This document shows, piece by piece, positions 10,758 to 24,900 of a stretch of DNA of 64,000 nucleotides. Each line of letters opens with the position of its first letter. The stretch's first letter is position 1. The DNA is from Tamarix chinensis (lineage: Eukaryota > Streptophyta > Magnoliopsida > Caryophyllales > Tamaricaceae): assembly GCA_030549775.1 (NCBI GenBank), contig CM060174.1:13138128-13202127 (forward strand), given 5' to 3'. The notes beneath the pieces were generated by a model, which saw only the letters and a program-made list of their open reading frames with translations, was not told the DNA's origin and did not search any database. The translations under genes and the position numbers were made by a program.

Positions 10758-11984
10758 AAATGATATGATATATTATTACAGATAATATTTACCATGCATA
10801 TTATGTAAGAATGTTCATTACATAACATGAACTTTGACTGCATCACTATCAAATTTTTAGATGTTTGGTAAATTTCATAAAATTTGTTGAGTGATTGTTT
10901 AATTTTTTAAAAACAATTTTAGATTTTTATTTTATTTTATAGTACTTTATAATATCTTTATACCTTTTTATATTTTTTAAATAAAATTTTCATGTTTCAT
11001 ATGATTTTTATTTAGTATTAAAGAATTTATATAATTATTATTACCAAAGAATATGGATATAAGAAGATAAATATAGATGGGAGATAAAAAGTAAATCTAT
11101 AGAAAAATAAAAACCAAACAACACGATGGAACAACATTTAGCAAATCCAAGCACACCCGAGTCACCGGTTCTTTGCTTGGCTTGCTGCTATTGGTCATTT
11201 AGCTATAAGAGATAGAATCAATGAGTATACGTCCATAGGTATTCAACAAAGCATTTTTTATGGTGAGTAAGCATTTATGGGAGAAGTCCATCACACTTTA
11301 AAACGCATCATGAGGATTAGAGGAGCTCTATAGTGTGTTACAAGACTCTAATTTCATGCAAGACAGGTTGAAACATAAAATGATGCTCTTAAGATGATTG
11401 CCTGTCACTTCAATTTTGAGATATGCAAATAAAAAAAAACAACAAGGCATTTAATTACATTCCGTGCAATGATTAAAACTATAGCTACTAGTGTATTTCA
11501 GAAATACTTGTATGGCTATAAAATGACTAAATATGGTACTTGTATTTATTTAATAGATAAATTTTGATCCCTAAGTTGTAATGTCTTCTAATTAATGGAA
11601 AAGCTTACTCATTAAAAAAAAGAAAATTAAACACTAATAAGATAAAATAAATATATTTTCAAAATTACTTATATAATTAAATAAAAAACAAGCACATATT
11701 TTATTTAATAAAATTCTTATTTACTAGTAGTTTTTAAAAAGTAACTATTATTACTTGTCCTTGTGGTGCATGGGATCATAATGGATATATGGGTTGAGTT
11801 AGATATATTGTGATAATGAATTTTGGAATAGTAAGCATGGAAAATGATATAGAAATTAATAAAATTGTAAAAAGATATTATGATTATTATAAAGAATAAA
11901 ATATTGATTAAAGGATGAAATAACAAAATAATACACTATCTATAAAAATGACAAATATAAAAGATGTGTAATAAATAATTAAAT
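10758..11984. other. AT-rich spacer, probable 3' end of the Harbinger element
   Basis: No coding signal. AAAACCAAACAACACG near 11110 is the kind of sequence found at Harbinger-type ends (TGTTTGGTTTT on the other strand), but I could not find its partner on the left, so the element boundary is undecided. The rest is AT-rich with no feature I can name. Confidence 0.4.
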
Positions 11985-12170
11985 AAGGGAATAAATAATC
12001 TAATTAGATATTTTGAAATACTTTTTTTGAAGACAACATTTATTGTGGATGTATATTTATTCCAATCGTTATTATATATCAAAATTCTTTAGCTCGTTAT
12101 AATGTTTAACTCTAGACATTACAATATACAATTGACCGTAATTGAAGAATGATTTTTTTAATAATAGTCT
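11985..12170 (-). pseudogene. Helitron helicase C-terminal fragment
   Basis: On the minus strand, about 12160 down to 12075 reads FFNYGQLYIVMSRVKHYNELK, matching the conserved end of plant Helitron Pif1-type helicases (HGQLYVALSRV..., the UvrD-like motif VI). After a frameshift it continues LIYNNDWNKYTSTINVVFKK, where the family has the 'T.N.VY.EVF' tail. Stops and shifts make it a remnant. The rest of the helicase and Helitron ends were not identified. Confidence 0.65.
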
Positions 12171-12640
12171 AATATTAATTTTTGTATTCATTCTTAATTT
12201 TCTTTTTTGTCGTTACAGTCAAATAACTAAAGATGGAAATCAAATGAATGGTAATTATTAATAGGGTTTGATTTCAATGAATTCATAAGTAGACACATGA
12301 AGATACACCATTTAACTATATTAGGTGTCTAAAGAGGCTACATATTGACCACCTAATTGAATACTTTATACAAGTAATGATATATTTCATGATGTAATGC
12401 AATTAATGCTATATTCACAATATATATAAATATATACTATAAATTAATATACCATGAAAAAAAAGAATTGAATGTGTGCGGCTTAGTATATAATTTAGAG
12501 TTCATAATTATATTATTAAATTATTGTAATCAAATATTTGTATTAAATAATTAATTTATAAGTAATAATTGTTGTAATAAGACAAAAAATTATAATTATA
12601 GATTTTTATATAGAAGGGATTATGGAAAATAATAAGTAAA
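12171..12640. other. AT-rich spacer upstream of the RBM39-like gene
   Basis: No supported feature. Composition becomes less AT-rich only from about 12650, where the promoter and 5' leader of the next gene begin. Confidence 0.4.
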
Positions 12641-12855
12641 TAACAAACGGAGTCAGTCAAGTACTCAAGTGACGTACTCGGCTCCGAACTCCCGTTTTCA
12701 ATTACCAAACAACCCGCGGGTGGGCGGCGATTAACTTAGGTTTCATTTTTCATCAAAATACCAAGGGTCCGCTGATACTCGCTCAGAAGATAGTGTTTTG
12801 AGTCATTCGTCCATAACTTGCCCATATATTCTTCTACGTCTTTCTAGAACGTCCA

Positions 12856-12864
12856 AAACCCTAA
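12856..12864 (+). promoter_or_regulatory. telo-box in 5' leader of the RBM39-like gene
   Basis: AAACCCTAA lies about 100 bases before the chosen start codon, in a leader that is GC-richer than its surroundings. Telo-boxes are common near transcription starts of plant genes for translation and RNA processing. The role here is inferred. Confidence 0.4.
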
Positions 12865-12965
12865 TAGCCATTTGCCAATCAAAGGGTTGTCGCACTTCAG
12901 TGCAATCGCACTTAATATCTCCACCAAATATCAAATCTTCCCCAAATCTCTTGATTTCCTGTAAG

Positions 12966-15900
12966 ATGGACTTCGATGAATACGAGTATTTAGAGAAAAC
13001 AGTGGAAGATCCAGTGGCCGGAAGCGGGTCATCGAAGAAGAGAGAAAGCAGTGAGAAGAAAGAGAAAGGACATAGGAAGATAGATGAGGAAGAAGACTAC
13101 AGAGAAGACGAAAGGAAGCGTAAGAGGTCAAGAAGCCAAGAGGAGAATGGGGAGAGAAGGCGTGAGGATAGAGAGAGGTCTGAGAGAAGGAGGGAAAAGG
13201 AGGAGAGGCACCGGAGTGACAGGGACGGAGATAAGGAGAAGGAAAGAGACAGGGATAGGAGGGAGAGAAGTAAGGAGAGGGATAGAGATAGGGAGAGAAG
13301 TAAGGAGAGGGATAGAGATAGGGAGAGAAGGGATAGGGATAGGGAGAGGAGAGAAAGGGAGAAGGAGAAGGAGAAGGAGAGGGAGAGAGAGAGGGAAAAA
13401 GAAAGATCGAGACGTAGCAGCAGCCGTTCCAGGCGCCATGACAGCCGGGACCTGGAGAGGGATAGGGAAAGGGAGTTGAGAGAAAGAGAGATTGAGATGA
13501 GAGAGAGCAGGTAATGCGCAGTACTCCATTCTTTTACATTTACATTATGAAGTTTTGCTTGCTTTAATCTTTGTATATAATTTATTTTTGGTCTAGGTTT
13601 CCTGTTGATTTCTGTTATCAGTTCAATTCAGCTTTATTTATCTTGGTAAGCTGTGTAATGAGGCATGGTTTTGTATGTGTTGTGATGTGGAGATTTAGGT
13701 GCCTTGGATGATAGGTTGCTTGGAGAATATATACTTGGACTGGAGAAGTACTGTGCAAAGATCTGAATGAGCAATTTACGCACTAAATTGTAGAAGTTGG
13801 AAAAATCAAACCATGAATGACATGAAGTTATTCCAAATGGTAATAGAAAAGGATAACCAAAATGATTGTATTCGCTTTAATCAAAAAGGATTTATCTGAA
13901 TCTACCATAAAATTAATCACAATCTGTTGAAGAGAGAAGAACATTAGTTGGAGATTAAAAAAGAACTTTTATGTAGTAGCCATTATATAGAAAGAAGTGA
14001 TTAAAGGATTTAGTTGCATTAAGGACGAAATGAACGATGCTATTTATGGCTAGAATATTTTGTCACGATTTAAACAAGTCAGATGGTGATAAGTTATGCC
14101 ATGATTTGTATACTCGCTTTGCGTGCCCTGAAGAGCAAGAATTGATGTAAGAAGAAACCTAGGGAAATTCTAAATAGATCTTTGAGACCTGCTTCATTGA
14201 GTTTGTTCACAAAGGTGCCTTCTGTTACTTCTATCTCTTAATGGATAAATAGTATTTTATGAGGTGGGAACACCAAACATCATAAATTCTGTAGCATTTT
14301 TTTTTAGTTATTCTCTTACCCCTTCTCTTCTTCCAGTCAATGTATCCTTATCAGCTTTATTATATTAAAGCAAAAGTTCAAAGGTTTGGAATTCTGTATG
14401 GTTGGAATGTTTGAATAGGCTTGTTTATTGTGCTGTTTTTCTTTGAAAAATTGTGTCGAAGGATTATATGAGACCTTGGCTTTTCTGTTTTGATCACAGA
14501 AGATTTGTTTTAATTATCGTGGCTTATTGCTTGGAAGGATATTTTATTGCCCGAATTATCTTTTGTCCATTTGCACTCATTCTCTAGGCTAGCTTATAAA
14601 AGTGGGTGTCGTACAGAAATTAGTTCAGAAGACAAAATTTGGGAAGACACGTATGCCGTGGTATTTGTTAATGCAAAATTAGGGGCTTGTCATGGATTTT
14701 ATAAATGCTTCAAAGAAGGGGGGATTTAGTCATTTATTTTATATGTGGGAGAGGTATAGCAGCACATGTTTGGTACAGCTGCAGGTTATGGTATAATAAA
14801 TGAGGATGAAGGTATACAAAATGGCAACCTTTTAGGAGGCTTTTAGTCTGGTACTTTGGAGGATGGGTAGTTTTTGGAGATATTTTCTTGGATATGGGCT
14901 GAATGAAATGAAGTGTTGCTTATGGGTATTTTGCGATTAATACACAACTATGGAAAGGAAGTTCTATGTCTACCACTGTCTATGGTTGTTGATGCTAGAT
15001 GTTTTGTGAGCCGAATGTAGGAAGAGAAGCGAGTATGATGTAGAGAATGGAATTGTGGGATGGATATGTGGTCTTAGCTGGATGGCTCAAGCAATAACTA
15101 GTCCATGAGGAAGGAATTGAGTATTGTGCCATGGATTGCGAGCTAAATATACAGAAGTACGAAGAATACAAGCTGTTGCATGAATGATGAGATGCCAGCT
15201 GTTTTTATGCTTCGCTATAAAGAAAAGTGAAGCATACCTAAGTGGGCCTTGATGGACGGGAGCCTTAGACAAACATATGGAGCTCTATGAATAGAGCAAT
15301 CATCTAGTGGGTCTGACCTGGTTTGATTTATTTAGAAATAGAGCAATATAGGGAAGAGGGCAGATTAGACAGGATCTACAAATTTTTTCATGGAGATCCT
15401 GTGGATAAAGGGAGAATAATTGAAAGGGATATGTAATTTCAGCATATTAATTGAGAAAAGAAAATTTACAATTTACCTTCCTTTTGGTAAGTGGCAGTCC
15501 AAAAGAAAGGATAAGTGGGGATTATGTAGTTTGGGGTTAATGTGACAGTCGTATAACTAGTAGCCTCTTTTGTTAGTAACAATGGATGCCTCTCTCAGTG
15601 TCCATTCTTTTGGGCAATCAAATTCATTAATCCAGGAAAAGGGTATTTAAATAGAAATGGAAAGGTAAAATAGGGATAGAGAGGTGAGTTGTGACCTAGA
15701 CAATATTAATGTAGCACCTCCTCCAGAGTGCATATTCTATGGTGCTACTATCAATTTTCAAATCCACACTGAATTCTCTGCTCTTTTACAAGTTAGATGA
15801 CCAAAAGTACTTATTGTAAAAATATATGGAATTAAATCTAAATATTCGAAGGATTTCTATCAATATCCTTTTTTTATATAATTGATTGTGCTCCTTGAAT

Positions 15901-18900
15901 TGCCTACCTTCTGCTTCTGCTGTTTCATTCTAGGTATAAATTCACTGTTTGGAGGTCTTTTTGTGCAAGTAATCACATTGAGCAAAGCATTGCCAAAATA
16001 ATCATACCACCCACTTGAGGGCTAGCGTACCAAATTATTCTTGACCACAAGGTAGTTGTTTGAATGATTTGGAAAGGAAATTTTGATTTGCTGTGTGTGG
16101 CACTTTTTGGTAAATTAATTTTTATATTGGTATTTTTGGCTACATAAATTATTAGTTTGAAAATACCTTAGAGTAAATGGTAATAGAAAATAATGATAAT
16201 TTTGAGCTTTTCCAATGGGTCACATAAGATGTATTGAAGTAATAATTTTGGAAATAGTTTAGTTGTCAAATAGAGCCTATAATTGTGACAATGCTATTCA
16301 AGCTTGGGGCCTAAGGTGCTCCTTGGTGATAAAGGTCCTAGAGTCTAGGCGCAAGGTGAAGGACTGGGGTGTGCCTAGGTGAAATGAGGCTTGAATGTTA
16401 CCAATATAATGCTACATTTGATCTTTCTGAAATACATAATACTTTCTCTTCAAAATCATGCTATTGGACTTCCCACAACCCTTTTTCCCCTCCCTTTCCT
16501 TCTCAACAAGAGATTCAATTATAGTATTTATAAAAATAAAGCCGAAAAATAGCTGATCAAAGTATCTTTATCTACACTAAATGCATTTCTTTCTTTTCTC
16601 ATTTGAAAGTACGTCTATTGGTCTTCCTATGATCTTTTGTCCCTCCTCCCTTACATCCATTTCCTGCCTAATTGATTGCAGAATATTTTGAATGAAATTA
16701 AAATCTAAAAGTAGCTAATTTTTGGTAAGGTGCACCTTAGAGCCTTGCTTGGCACCTTGCCAATATCACCTCATCTCGGATAAAAAAAGCCTTAAACACT
16801 GTTCAAGCTAAAGGATTTTTACAGGGCATGTATGAAGGATACAACCCAAATTTATGCTCTTAATGATTCCCAATAGGCCACATCATGTCATAATCATATT
16901 CATATCATCATCGTAATATGTATAAAAAGCGAGTGCATTTCAACAAAATTGTACCTCCTAAAGGAAAAGCTTACCAAACAAGCTTAGAAAAGCATACATA
17001 TGTATTTGTGTATGCATAAATAAAAGTGTGGCTAAAATTAGTACCTAAAAGTTTGTCCGCCCATTTCATATTATTATCTATAGAAAGACAATAAATAAGC
17101 TAAAGATTATTATCATGTAATACTTAATAGACTTACGTGAACAGTCAAAATGAGTTGGCATCAATAATGAGTCTAAATACAGTATATTAATTACAACATG
17201 CCCATTATCAAATCATGCATGTTTTGCTATTAACGGATCAAAAGAATAATCAAGATCAGATTGTATTTGTTATCAGCAACAAGCTCCCAAGTCAGGCATC
17301 ATTCAGGTAGTAGTGTAAATTTTTAATCTTCTAATTATATATTATATAATATTGTTATTAGTTATTTAATTTATTTCTCTATATTATTTCAAAATTAATA
17401 TGACTATATTCAATGAGTATATATTTTTAGAATAATAAATAATTACAGATCAATTATTATTTATTTTAGAATAAAAAAAATAGATCTTATTTAGCTTACT
17501 AAAATTGCTATTTATAAATGAGTGTAAAATGAATATCTTGTTATAGTAATATCATTTTATTATTGCCTCAAAATAATATGTTTTATTGCAAATATTATGA
17601 AAATTAAGGAAAACTATACTATTTTCCTTGAAACAAGTATTTTTGGAGAATATAATTATTCAATTTTTGAAAGCTATTTTATTTTATGTTATTTTTTAGT
17701 ACTTCATCATATAATTATCACAATTTTTCCCTATTTATATACTATATAATAATTATTATCTATTTTAAAGATATCCCAGTAGAACAAGTAAAATTGAAAA
17801 CAAATTACAAGGAATTTCAAAAGAAAAAAGGAAAAATAATATTAATTAATTTGCTGCATTAACTTTTGATTGATAACAAGTATCCAACAATTTTTATAAG
17901 TTATTATATTTTAATATGGTTTATAAGCACTACAACATATTGCAGGATTATTTATTATTTTTCTGTTTATAATTTGTAATTTTGTAGGATTTTGTCAGTT
18001 TTACTGGCAATATTGTATCCAAAAAATATATATTTACACTCAAATATTGTTTTTTTTTCCTTCCATGACAAAGAATTTTGGTGTATTCCAATCTAAATTT
18101 TAATTTGCAAAATTCAAAATCAAAATTATAGTTAAGACAACATATTCTCTTTTATACAAATACCTTTTTTTACCCCTAAATATTTTCTTGGTCCTCAGTT
18201 CAAATTTCATTGGTTATTTATTTTGTGCTATAAATAAAATAAAATAATATGATATTAAATTTATATTTGTCTAAGTCTTTATATTATTTATGTTGCATTT
18301 AAAAATATATTCCAAAATTTAAAATTAATAATACGATCTATTCTTATATTGTTGTTTTAGTTAAAATGTTTAACTATTTTTTCATTCTCTAATAATCATT
18401 TATATTTTTAGTTAAATTTGTCATAATCTAATTAACAAAACAAATACATTACAATTATCTTTATAAAATTTTATGATGATCTGTGCATAGCATGTAATGC
18501 ATTTTACCACAATAATGTGGGTCTGTTTGGTAATTATCATATTTGTATCTTATATATCATTTTTTATGTGACATTACTTTTTGTGAAATTTTGAAACTAC
18601 CTCTACTTTTTATTAAAACTCACTAACTTTGGACCAATACATCAATATTACTTCCCCCATCCCACTCTCTGTGTTACTTCTTTTTAAGTTGAATGTTTGC
18701 AGGGTTTTTATTTATGACACATTAAAATTTATTAGTTTCTGTATATGTTCTTATTGATTAAGGATTTTTATACATTTTTAATGAATAATTTATAAACCAG
18801 GGTAGATATTCAATTCAGTTATAATATTAATGCTTTCGATGTTATTTTAAATATTTTCTTAATCTTGATGATTTTCAAGCCCATGGAAATTTCATGGGCT

Positions 18901-21900
18901 GAGGCAGTAAAATACATACTCAAAAATGTCAATATATTTCACATCAGATCATATTCAGTTTAAATATTAATTTAATAAACAGACCCATTCTGCCCCGCCA
19001 ATTCTAAGATGTCTTACCGATTCCAATTGTGCTATCATAATGTTCACAATTTTGCCTTTTGGTTCTCAATGTATAGCCAATTTGTGATTTATGAACTCTG
19101 AAATGACTCTAGCATCTTATTACAGGATTATTGGAGGAATATTTTTGTTGTTAAATGTAATAAATGACCTATAAATTCTGTACTGGACATGGCCTCAGTT
19201 ACCCTTTTTTTGTACGTCTCTTTTCACTGCTGTACTCAGCAATCATCATGGACTTCATCCTAGGTACTCAACTTATTTATTTATTTTAAAGGCCTTTTTT
19301 TCCTTTTTCCCTTATAGAATTCCTCTTCTGTTGACCTTGGCATAAAAATAAAGCGAAAAGAAAATGCCATGAGCAAAATGAACCAAGAAAACTAGGCTGC
19401 AATTAAGATAGTGCGCTGCACGTCTGGAGTCTGTTATAGCTGTATTCTATGGCCAAATGAACTATCAGAGATGGTTTTGATGAGTTCATTTGCCTCCTGA
19501 CTATTGGAATGTCTGGTGGATGTTTCTAATGAATTGTTAATGTGGTCTTCCAATACTGTTAAGTTTGTGACATCCGGCATTGCAGGAGATTCAAGGAAAA
19601 GAAGGAAGCGGCGGAACCAGAGGCTGATCCCGAGAGAGACCAGAGGACTGTTTTTGCTTACCAGGTTGTTGTCTTTTGTCTTTTCTTGCTTCACTTGTCC
19701 TGTGGTCAGCAGCATTGTTCTCATTTTTTCTCTTTTCTATTTTGCTTCTACATTTCTGGGTTTTGCCATATGATAATGACAGATGCCTCTGAAGGCAACC
19801 GAGAGAGATGTTTTTGAGTTCTTCTCCAAAGCTGGAAAGGTTAGTGCATTATGTCTCTTATTTTTTCCTGTTTATTGGGGTTTTAGAACTGATTGTAGTT
19901 TGATGATATGTGATGCTGGCACCTCATTGTTTTTTATTTGACTTCTATGTATTATCTATGTTGCATAGGGCATTTCTTCAACTAATAGTCTAGTCATGTT
20001 TTTATGCGTTTTGTTTTATTTATTCGAGTCCTGATTCCAAGTGTTACATAGCTTTGATTGTGCTGCAAAATGATTAGAATGATCTGGCTTATTAAATGCC
20101 AAATGAGTGACCCATTTTTGTCCGCTATATTATTGGCTTATTGTTGGTTCTCATATCATCTGTTATTTTTGCACAGGTCAGAGATGTCAGGCTGATTATG
20201 GATCGAAACTCAAGACGGTCAAAAGGAGTTGGGTATGTGTGCTTTAGTGACTAAACTATAAGAACATGATTGCATTGTTTTTATTGAAACACCTATAGAT
20301 TAAATTTGTAAGATATTCGCTTAACTTTATTCTTAAATGAACTAGTTGCGATAAAGAATTCCATGATGAGGGATGATGACAATACCTTGCTCTCATGTTT
20401 AATCAATTCATGCAGCTTTATCAAGGTAGATGACATGAACTTGAGTCTACTCTATTTTTTTCTGCTTTTCCACCGGCACATTTCCACTCCAAAAGACATG
20501 GTGTTGATTAGGATTTAGTGGTTTCTTGGCGTTATCTTTCTCATCTGATTTGGAGTTGTTTCAATTTAGGTAAGATTATTTTGGATAAACTGTTATAGGG
20601 CTCGATTGCTCTGACATACTACTGTGAGCGAAGGTGAAGACTTTGAGGATGTAATAAGCCAGATTGGCGGTGTCTCATAGTTGGTTGTGTGCAATGTACT
20701 TGTGTAGATGGAAATTATATTCTTATATTTTGTCTTGTTTTCAGAAAGCCGTAGTGAAGGAAAAGGTTTAGAATCCTTTAGTCTTGTTTATATTGCGTAT
20801 TCCTTTATTATGCATATTTTCTAATTAACACAATTATTAAATTTATCCAGCCACATTATTAATATTTGGAGAATTTTAATTTGTATTTTCAATCGACAGC
20901 AGCGTTGCATGGGGACAGGGAAAAATGCAGAAGCGTCATTTCTTAAAAATTTAGGAAACAGAGACGGCAGGAAACGTTAAAAAAAATTATATATATATAC
21001 ATATTATATCTATATTCTTAAAAAAATAGATCAAATATATTAAAATTAAGAGAGAAAAATAAAAAAATTCTAAATTGATGATCTATATTAGTTAATTTTA
21101 ATCATTAATTATTTTTTTAAATAAAATGAATAATTAAATAATTCTAATATAAATTTTGATACTGAAAATTTTCTAAAAGGGGAAACATTTCCGGGGCGTT
21201 TTAGGGATGGGGACGGCATCGAAGTGCCGTTTCCATGCATCAGTGATCGATAGTGGTCTCAAGATGCCGTAAATGTTCATTACTCTTTTGATGGCCTATT
21301 GATTGAAAGATGTTATGACCCATCTATATAATGAACCAAGAGACAAGCTGGAAGCTGTTCTGGGGATAATGAAAAGAAGTTGTACATTGTATATGCCTTA
21401 TTTGGACATGATCTAGTAATGTCTCTATAAGCAGCTATATTGGTCCAATGGATGAGACACAGAGTTATCATATTACATGATTCCATCTCATTTTCTTGTA
21501 CTATAACATTCTATGCATTTTGTATTGCTTAATGTTAGCTAACCTTCTTGTTTATTTGAGAAATCAGATCGTCAAATGAATCTCAGCTTCAACTTTTGTC
21601 ACTTAGGGATTTTCTTCCACTGAAATTCGTTTCTAAAGTGCTTTGTAAGTTCAGTTTGGGTTTGAGTTTCTCTCACTTGCTGATTACTTATGGTTGATAT
21701 CTGATGATGCAGGTATATTGAATTCTATGATGCGATGTCTGTACCTATGGCAATAGCTCTTTCTGGTCAGCTTCTTCTTGGACAACCTGTCATGGTTAAG
21801 CCATCTGAAGCAGAAAAGAATCTTGTTCAATCTACTTCTGTTGCTGGTGGTTCTAGTGTTACTGGCCCGTATGGACCTACAGATAGAAAACTGTATGTGG

Positions 21901-24900
21901 GGAACTTGCACTTTAATATGACAGAAATTCAACTGCGCCAGGTACGTTTTGGTCATACCTTATTGTGCTTGTCCTCTAGTCATTCTGAACTGATATTTTC
22001 TTTTTCATTTCCTCTGTTATCATACTTTTTATTTTCATAAAAACATAGAATGATTTGTGTTTGTTTATTAGAGCTAATGGTGGAGAAAAATAATGTGGAA
22101 CTTTTATAACTTCTCTGCACCAGGGAAATAAGTATATATATTAGGTAGTAAGTGGAATCTATATTGAAATTAGGATATGTCAGCCACAGTACTTTAATGT
22201 ATAGAGGGAAAAGCTATGGAGGGAACTTGATGCGTTTATCTTGTAATCTAGTTTTGGGGGGTGCCAGTGACTTATCCTTTCAAAAAGGATTACTTGTGGA
22301 AAGTTATTTTGCCTTTGCAGGCTAGATCGTGAGTCTAGATTGATTTGTTTTAAGTGTTCTGAACGTGCGGTTCTTATTTCAAATACGCATTTGTCTGTTC
22401 ACTATGTTTGCAAGGCTACCTGTGTATCAGAGTTTAAAGTAGCTTTATAATTTTAGATGAAAATCCATTAATGTGTTCACATCTTTAATAGCTAGAAGCT
22501 TAAAACTTTTCCAAATATATTCAGTGGGAATTGTTATTCCAAAGATCTTATCGACTGTTGCTGCAGAGGTTATGCTATTTTTTAATCTTCATCTGTCAGC
22601 TTGCTCCCAGTGCGGACATTCTTTAGTTTTACTCATTGTGGAGGATGATTTGTTTGTTTTTTGAGACTAACTGGGGTGCATGAATCTCTCTTTGCTAGAT
22701 ATTATGGAGACATGCTTGTTGTTTCAGTTCTCTAATGATTGGGTGATGAATTAGGCGAAGAAAGTCATCTTTTGTTATATTTTCAAGATCCTGCTGCTCC
22801 AAATCTGACATGACTAGAGATTTTAATTTGGGACATTTTTGTTGATATTGTTGGCATCTTGGCGAGCGCTCGGAGTTGTCTTTACTCTTTATTATGCTTC
22901 TGAGAAGTTGTCCTATGCTTTCTGCTTCTGCCATTTTATCATGTTCTGATACTTGTGTTTGGTCCGCTAGATCTTTGAATCATTTGGCCCTGTGGAGCTA
23001 GTACAGTTACCCCTTGACCCTGAGACTGGGCAGTGCAAAGGTTTTGGATTTGTTCAAGTCAGTATGAACATTAGCTATCTTTCTCAGTTCTTGCTGATTT
23101 TTGTGAATCTCATGTTGCTTACATAATCACACCCTTGGTTGTCATTCACAGTTTGCTCAAGTTGAGCACGCCAAGGCTGCTCAAACTTTGAATGGGAAAT
23201 TGGAGATTGCCGGCAGACTTATCAAGGTAAGTAAAATGACATTATGCTTTGTTTGGTTACAAGATTAATGAAGGATCAATGCTTCATTTCAGTTGATGTG
23301 ATCTATTGCATTTAAAAAAAAAATTAAAACTACCCCCTTAGCTATTATCGTAATCTATAATAATGTAGTTTCCAACAATTAATTTTTTTTTAAAGACATA
23401 TCTCAAACTGTCATTATACATCATTTCATTCAGTGGATTGTTTCCCAAGTGTAGCTTAATGATGATTCATAATTAAATCAGTTGAGAAATATGACTACCT
23501 ATCATATCAACAGGTTTCTTCAGTCACGGAACATGTTAGTGGACAAGAAGCTGGAACCAATGCTGCAGACTTTGATGATGACGATGGTGGTGGTTTGGTG
23601 AGTCGGTCTCTCTCCCCCATCTATCTACGGATTCTGTCATCATTAGGTCTTAATATTTTTTCAAGTGTTTCGCTTAAATTCAGTGAACATAATCATGAGG
23701 CTTACCAATGACTTTTCTTGACTGGCTCTCCATGATCATTATGTTGTCTTAAAATGTTTGTAATATAAATCATAATTTTGAGGTTCCTGTTTGCCCTTTC
23801 AAGAAGTCGAGTATTTTTTCTATCACAGAATTTTTTTATTGTTGGGATAAATATGGGAAGTTGTACAACAATTGTGCATCATGTTTATATATTGTTGATC
23901 ATGACAAAATTCTTAATTCCCCCTCTCCACAAATTATGTTAATAAAAAGCGATCAAGTTACTGATATATAGTAATTTTGTGACAACCAATTCTTTTGTGA
24001 AGAAATCATGTGATGTTTGCATCTGATCTTTTTCAGGTATAGTTATTTCAGATGTATATTATGTATCTTGGGGTAGAATTTGCAGATTCCATTGTTTGAT
24101 CACACGTCAGGAAACACTCATCTTATTGTTCAGATTTTGTTTGATTTGTTAACTCTCTCATTTATTTATTTTGCAAACTAAGTAAAGATATCAATTCTCA
24201 GAAGCTATATTTATGTAAACCTGCAAGCAAATGAGCTTCCAGATTTGTGTTAGGATCCTGACCCGAGGATCTAGCCGTAGCAGTACTTCCCATGGAATTA
24301 GATGAATCCCAGGGAGTTTAAGCTATAGAGCAGAGGGATGGAGGGATGGATGAGATAGAATGCACAAGGGATTTAGCTATTTGTTGATTTTCCCACTTGT
24401 CTTATTAATGAGCTCTAGCCTCAAATATAGTTGATACAGACTTGGAGAGCAAGCTAGGTTTTCTAGCAGGCCTAGGGTCTAAAAGACCTTTTTTTTTTTA
24501 TAGCTAAGACCTATTAAACCCTAATACATAAATCAATTTATAAACGAAGGCCTGTTTAAAATTGAATAAAACCAAAGTCTGCTACTTATTAACAGAATTA
24601 AATCTAGCATACTAAGACTGAAATTGAGTGGATCCTGTTGGACCCAACGGTGGGCCTGGCCCATGACCCAGGTTCCTAACAATTTGGGCATACATCTTGG
24701 AAGGTTTTTACCGCCAATTTTTCTAACTGCCTTGTACTCTTTTACATTTTGTGCTGTTCATATATGAATTCACACATTTCTACAATAAATATATCTACTC
24801 TGCAAATTTTATTCATGCCATTTTTAATTCTGCATCTTTTCTTGTGAGTTCACAACCTTTTATGAGCCTAAATCAATTTTGTTGACCTAGTTCTCTAGTT

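Noticed and set aside
12798..12965. Upstream ATG at 12798 as the RBM39 start
   Set aside because: The residues before MDFDEYEYLEK do not look conserved, while MDFDEYEYLEK is the usual family start. Kept only as an open question.
13084..13529. Alternative frames across RBM39 exon 1
   Set aside because: Shadows of the purine-rich Arg/Glu/Asp codons; only the frame from 12966 joins the RRM exons.
19434..19773. Open frames around exon 2
   Set aside because: They read through intron sequence; the exon 19586-19664 in its own phase explains the conserved part.
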